From contig NZ_CP113519.1 of the NCBI RefSeq assembly GCF_026723825.1, positions 1,488,001 through 1,552,000 on the forward strand: a stretch of 64,000 bases of DNA, written 5' to 3'. Below, in pieces: positions 61,235 through 64,000 of the stretch. This DNA is from Pseudomonas sp. GOM7. GTDB lineage: Bacteria > Pseudomonadota > Gammaproteobacteria > Pseudomonadales > Pseudomonadaceae. Made by a program: the position numbers and the translations under genes. The first letter of the stretch is position 1; each line of letters starts with the position of its first letter. The notes under the pieces are model-generated. The model was not told the DNA's origin. It did no database searches and saw only the letters and a program-made list of their open reading frames with translations.

Positions 61235-62545
61235 TTACCAGCAGATGCCTTCCCTGTTCGCCTGAGTGCTGTGCTCCATGAACCCGACCAGATCGACCAC
61301 CTGCTTGTCGCTGCTCAGGTTCTGCAGGACTTCAGCGAAACGTGGTTCGTTGTTGCCGAGGATCAGCACGTCGGAGGCCTCGACCACTTCCTCCAGCTCC
61401 TTGCACAGCAGCGAGGAGACATGTGGGATCTTGGATTCGATGTATTCCTTGTTGGCGCCGAAGACCCGGGCATACTCGACGTTGCTGTCATAGATGCGCA
61501 GCTCGAAGCCCTTGCCGATGAGCATTTCCGCCAGCTCAACCAGCGGGCTTTCGCGCAGGTCGTCGGTGCCGGCCTTGAAGCTCAGGCCCAGCAGGCCGAC
61601 GCGGCGCTTGTCATAGGTGGCGACGATGTCGTAGGCGCGCTGCACCTGGGCACGGTTGCTCGGCATGATCGAAGCCAGCAACGGATGCTCGACATCCAGT
61701 TGCCCGGCGCGGTAGGTGAGGGCGCGTACGTCCTTGGGCAGGCAGGAGCCGCCGAAGGCGTAACCAGGGCGCAGGTAGTAGCGCGACAGGTTGAGCTTGT
61801 GATCCTGGCAGACCACGTCCATCACCTCGCGGCCGTCGACGCCGCAGGCCTTGGCAATGTTGCCAATCTCGTTGGCGAAGCTGACCTTGGTGGCGTGCCA
61901 GACGTTGCAGGTGTACTTGATCATTTCCGCGACTTCGATGGTCTTGCGGATGATCGGCGCGTCCAGTTCGCTGTACAGTTCCTGCAGCAGATCGCCGGAT
62001 TGCTTGTCCAGCTCGCCGATGACGGTCATGGCCGGAAAGTCGTAATCCTTGATCGCCGTGCTTTCACGGAGGAACTCGGGGTTGGTGGCCACGCCGAAGT
62101 CGACGCCGGCTTTCTTGCCGGACTCCCTTTCGATCAGCGGAATCACCACGTTCTTCACCGTGCCCGGCAGTACCGTGCTGCGCACCACCACGGTATGGCG
62201 CTCGTGCTTGTCGCGCAGCGCCACACCGATCTGCTTGCACACCGACTCCATATAGCCGAGATCCAGGTCGCCGTTGCGTTTGCTCGGCGTACCTACGGCT
62301 ATGAAGGACAGGTCACTGGCCAGTACGGCCGCGCCGACATCGGTGGTGCCGCGCAGCAGGCCAGCGTTGACGCCCGCTTCGAGCAGTTCGGCAAGGCCCG
62401 GCTCGACGATCGGGGATTTGCCCTGATTGATCAGATCGATCTTGGTTTGCGAGACATCGACACCGATCACTTCATGGCCGCGCGCCGACAGGCAACCTGC
62501 GCAGACTGCTCCAACATAACCCAGTCCAAAGATACTGATTCTCAT
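61235..62545 (-). CDS. algD: GDP-mannose 6-dehydrogenase AlgD
   Basis: A 436-residue enzyme, the same length as in P. aeruginosa. It starts MRISIFGLGYVGAVCAGCLS (NAD site), and the catalytic Cys lies in AFGGSCLPKDVRAL. It makes GDP-mannuronate, the committed precursor of alginate. Start 62545 is the family start with gaggg/ggag upstream. It is the first gene of the operon, preceded by a 565-base regulatory region. Confidence 0.96.
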   Translation of the reverse strand: MRISIFGLGYVGAVCAGCLSARGHEVIGVDVSQTKIDLINQGKSPIVEPGLAELLEAGVNAGLLRGTTDVGAAVLASDLSFIAVGTPSKRNGDLDLGYMESVCKQIGVALRDKHERHTVVVRSTVLPGTVKNVVIPLIERESGKKAGVDFGVATNPEFLRESTAIKDYDFPAMTVIGELDKQSGDLLQELYSELDAPIIRKTIEVAEMIKYTCNVWHATKVSFANEIGNIAKACGVDGREVMDVVCQDHKLNLSRYYLRPGYAFGGSCLPKDVRALTYRAGQLDVEHPLLASIMPSNRAQVQRAYDIVATYDKRRVGLLGLSFKAGTDDLRESPLVELAEMLIGKGFELRIYDSNVEYARVFGANKEYIESKIPHVSSLLCKELEEVVEASDVLILGNNEPRFAEVLQNLSSDKQVVDLVGFMEHSTQANREGICW

Positions 62546-63110
62546 CACTCCATCCCTCAATACTAAGTTGTTGGCTAAATCTTCTGCACTTATTCCAGGC
62601 ACAAATACGCCCTGACTGCGCATGTGCTATCGCGCAATCTCTGCCGTTCTGTTTGATGGCTTTATGCAATTAGCGCGGATACTAGGGTGGCTTTTTTTTT
62701 ATTTCAAGCACTCAAAGTTAGCTTGTTGTGGTTTTTTTAATTTAAGTTTGAATTTTTTAAAAAATTCAATAAAAACAATAACTTATAATTTGTGTTATTT
62801 CCAGCGTCAAAAAATAGTTTGCGTGTTTTTTGGTGTTTTTTTGGCGTCATCAAGTCGGCACTGGTCGTGCTTCATTATGTTTCGTGGTTCTTTTTCTTGC
62901 TCTAAAGTTGTGCGTTACTTGTTTTGTTATTGCTTGATTGCGCTCTTTTTAAATTTCCGTGACTGTGCCGCAGTGGCGGCGAGAGAGGGCAGGAGGCTTG
63001 TCGCGACTGTATGGGGGGAGGTGTTTGCAGGGCATTGCCTGTGGCTTTCTGGCGGCGATTTCAGTCAAATGCTCGTGCGGGCAAACCCGACCCCGCGAGG
63101 ACCATGGACG
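62546..63110. promoter_or_regulatory. AT-rich upstream region of algD
   Basis: A 565-base non-coding stretch between algD and the divergent transporter gene. From about 62690 to 62960 it is far more AT-rich than the rest of the window, with runs of T and A and a perfect 18-bp palindrome gaattttttaaaaaattc at 62750-62767. In P. aeruginosa this region binds AlgU-RNA polymerase, AlgR, AmrZ and AlgB. I could not place a convincing AlgU promoter; ccgttctgt near 62642 weakly resembles an AlgR site. Confidence 0.65.
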
Positions 63111-64000
63111 ATGACCCAACAATCGCAATTCGCCCTGCTCGGCAAGAGACGGTTTCTGCCGTTTTTCGTGACGCAATTGCTCGGCGCCTTCAACGACAAC
63201 ATCTACAAGCAGTCGCTGATTCTCGCCATCCTCTTCAAGCTCAATACGGGCGCCGACCGTGATGTGCTGGTCAATCTCTGCGCCTTGCTGTTCATCCTGC
63301 CGTTCTTTCTGTTTTCCGCGCTTGGCGGGCAGTTTGGTGAGAAGTTCGCCAAGGACGCCCTGATCCGCAAGATCAAGTTGGCCGAGATCTTCATCATGCT
63401 CGCCGGTGCCGCAGGTGTGCTGCTGAACAATCTGCCGCTGATGTTGGTGGTACTGTTCGCCATGGGCACGCAGTCAGCCTTGTTCGGCCCGGTCAAGTAT
63501 TCGATCCTGCCGCAGCATCTGCAGGAGAAGGAGTTGGTCGGCGGTAACGCCCTGGTGGAAATGGGCACCTTCCTGGCCATTCTCGCCGGCACCATCGGCG
63601 CGGGCATCATGATGGCCAGCAGCAGTTATGCCGCCATCGTCGCCGCTTCGGTGGTGAGTGTGGCGGCGCTGGGTTATCTGGCCAGTTGCGGCATTCCGCG
63701 TGCGGCAGCGGCCATGCCCACGCTCAAGCTGGACTGGAACATCCTGCGCCAATCCTGGGTGACCATGAAGCTGGGCCTCGGCCAGCGGCCGGCCGTGTCG
63801 CGCTCGCTGGTGGGCAACTCCTGGTTCTGGTTTCTCGGTGCCATCTACCTGACGCAGATTCCCGCCTACTCCAAGGAGTGGCTGCACGGTGACGAGAGCG
63901 TGGTGACGCTGATCCTCACCGTGTTCTCGCTAGGGATAGGCCTGGGTTCGATGCTCTGCGAGCGCATGAGTGGGCACAAGGTGGAGATCGGTCTGGTGCC
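63111..64000 (+). CDS. LplT/Aas-like MFS transporter, partial
   Basis: An open frame from ATG 63111 runs off the window end (296 codons). It begins MTQQSQFALLGKRRFLPFFV, then TQLLGAFNDNIYKQSL, the LplT signature, followed by membrane helices (LFILPFFLFSALGGQFGEKF) and FGPVKYSILPQHL. In Pseudomonas this domain is usually the N-terminal part of a longer protein with acyltransferase and acyl-ACP synthetase domains (Aas-like) that recycles lysophospholipids. The remainder lies outside the window. Start GAGG is eleven bases upstream. Confidence 0.82.
   Translation, partial: MTQQSQFALLGKRRFLPFFVTQLLGAFNDNIYKQSLILAILFKLNTGADRDVLVNLCALLFILPFFLFSALGGQFGEKFAKDALIRKIKLAEIFIMLAGAAGVLLNNLPLMLVVLFAMGTQSALFGPVKYSILPQHLQEKELVGGNALVEMGTFLAILAGTIGAGIMMASSSYAAIVAASVVSVAALGYLASCGIPRAAAAMPTLKLDWNILRQSWVTMKLGLGQRPAVSRSLVGNSWFWFLGAIYLTQIPAYSKEWLHGDESVVTLILTVFSLGIGLGSMLCERMSGHKVEIGLV

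Noticed and set aside
62546..62960. AlgU promoter for algD
   Set aside because: Several CAACTT-like hexamers occur on the minus strand but none has a TCTGA-like -10 at 16-17 bases; I do not assign a promoter.
1..64000. CRISPR arrays, tRNA or rRNA genes, prophage or transposase genes
   Set aside because: I saw no regularly spaced direct repeats, no tRNA cloverleaf with conserved GTTCRA-type arm, no rRNA sequence and no transposase or phage proteins.

Overview
The window looks like chromosomal DNA of a Pseudomonas in the broad sense. It is GC-rich with strong third-position GC. It carries a full alginate biosynthesis cluster, a fused-AB Mrp (Sha/Pha) antiporter operon, a DUF2790 protein and an orphan vgrG/PldB-type type VI secretion island. 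Species cannot be fixed from sequence alone; the mendocina/oleovorans/alcaligenes side of the genus is my guess.

Left part (1-16 kb). A DoxX membrane protein diverges from a tight five-gene operon (955-5625): isochorismatase-like hydrolase, Ohr peroxidase, secreted esterase, monooxygenase-like membrane protein and Tat-exported amidohydrolase. A stretch of gene remnants follows (saccharopine dehydrogenase-like, AraC, LysR and Tag fragments). Within it lies an ECF sigma/anti-sigma pair with small secreted proteins and a DUF305/beta-propeller operon. ProQ, two AraC-type regulators and an MFS exporter-YcaC operon complete this part.

Regulatory block (16.1-23.6 kb). A frameshifted response regulator with two DNA-binding domains, a stand-alone receiver, a 1795-residue pseudokinase/AAA/GAF/histidine kinase and an AraC regulator run divergently from the MFS-YcaC operon, which is their plausible target. 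Next come cdaR-gntP-glxK for glycerate or sugar-acid use, a SlyB-like lipoprotein and the mrpABCDEFG operon, which is interrupted by a palindromic MITE-like element between mrpF and mrpG.

Middle (34.6-46.8 kb). This holds a broken membrane-protein gene, an FAD dehydrogenase, a GAPDH-family enzyme, a lipoprotein and an RluA-type pseudouridine synthase. A T6SS island follows: vgrG, a Tle5/PldB phospholipase D, and a duplicated Sel1 immunity gene whose second copy is frameshifted by one AT unit, then two small membrane proteins of low GC.

Right part (46.8-62.5 kb, minus strand). All twelve alginate operon genes are present but in the order algD-algA-alg8-alg44-algK-algE-algI-algJ-algF-algX-algL-algG. 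The order established for P. aeruginosa is D-8-44-K-E-G-X-L-I-J-F-A. The AlgG homologue lacks the DPHD catalytic motif and AlgK lacks a lipobox, so this may be a variant alginate machine making unepimerised polymer. algD is preceded by an unusually AT-rich region. The window ends inside an LplT/Aas-like transporter gene.
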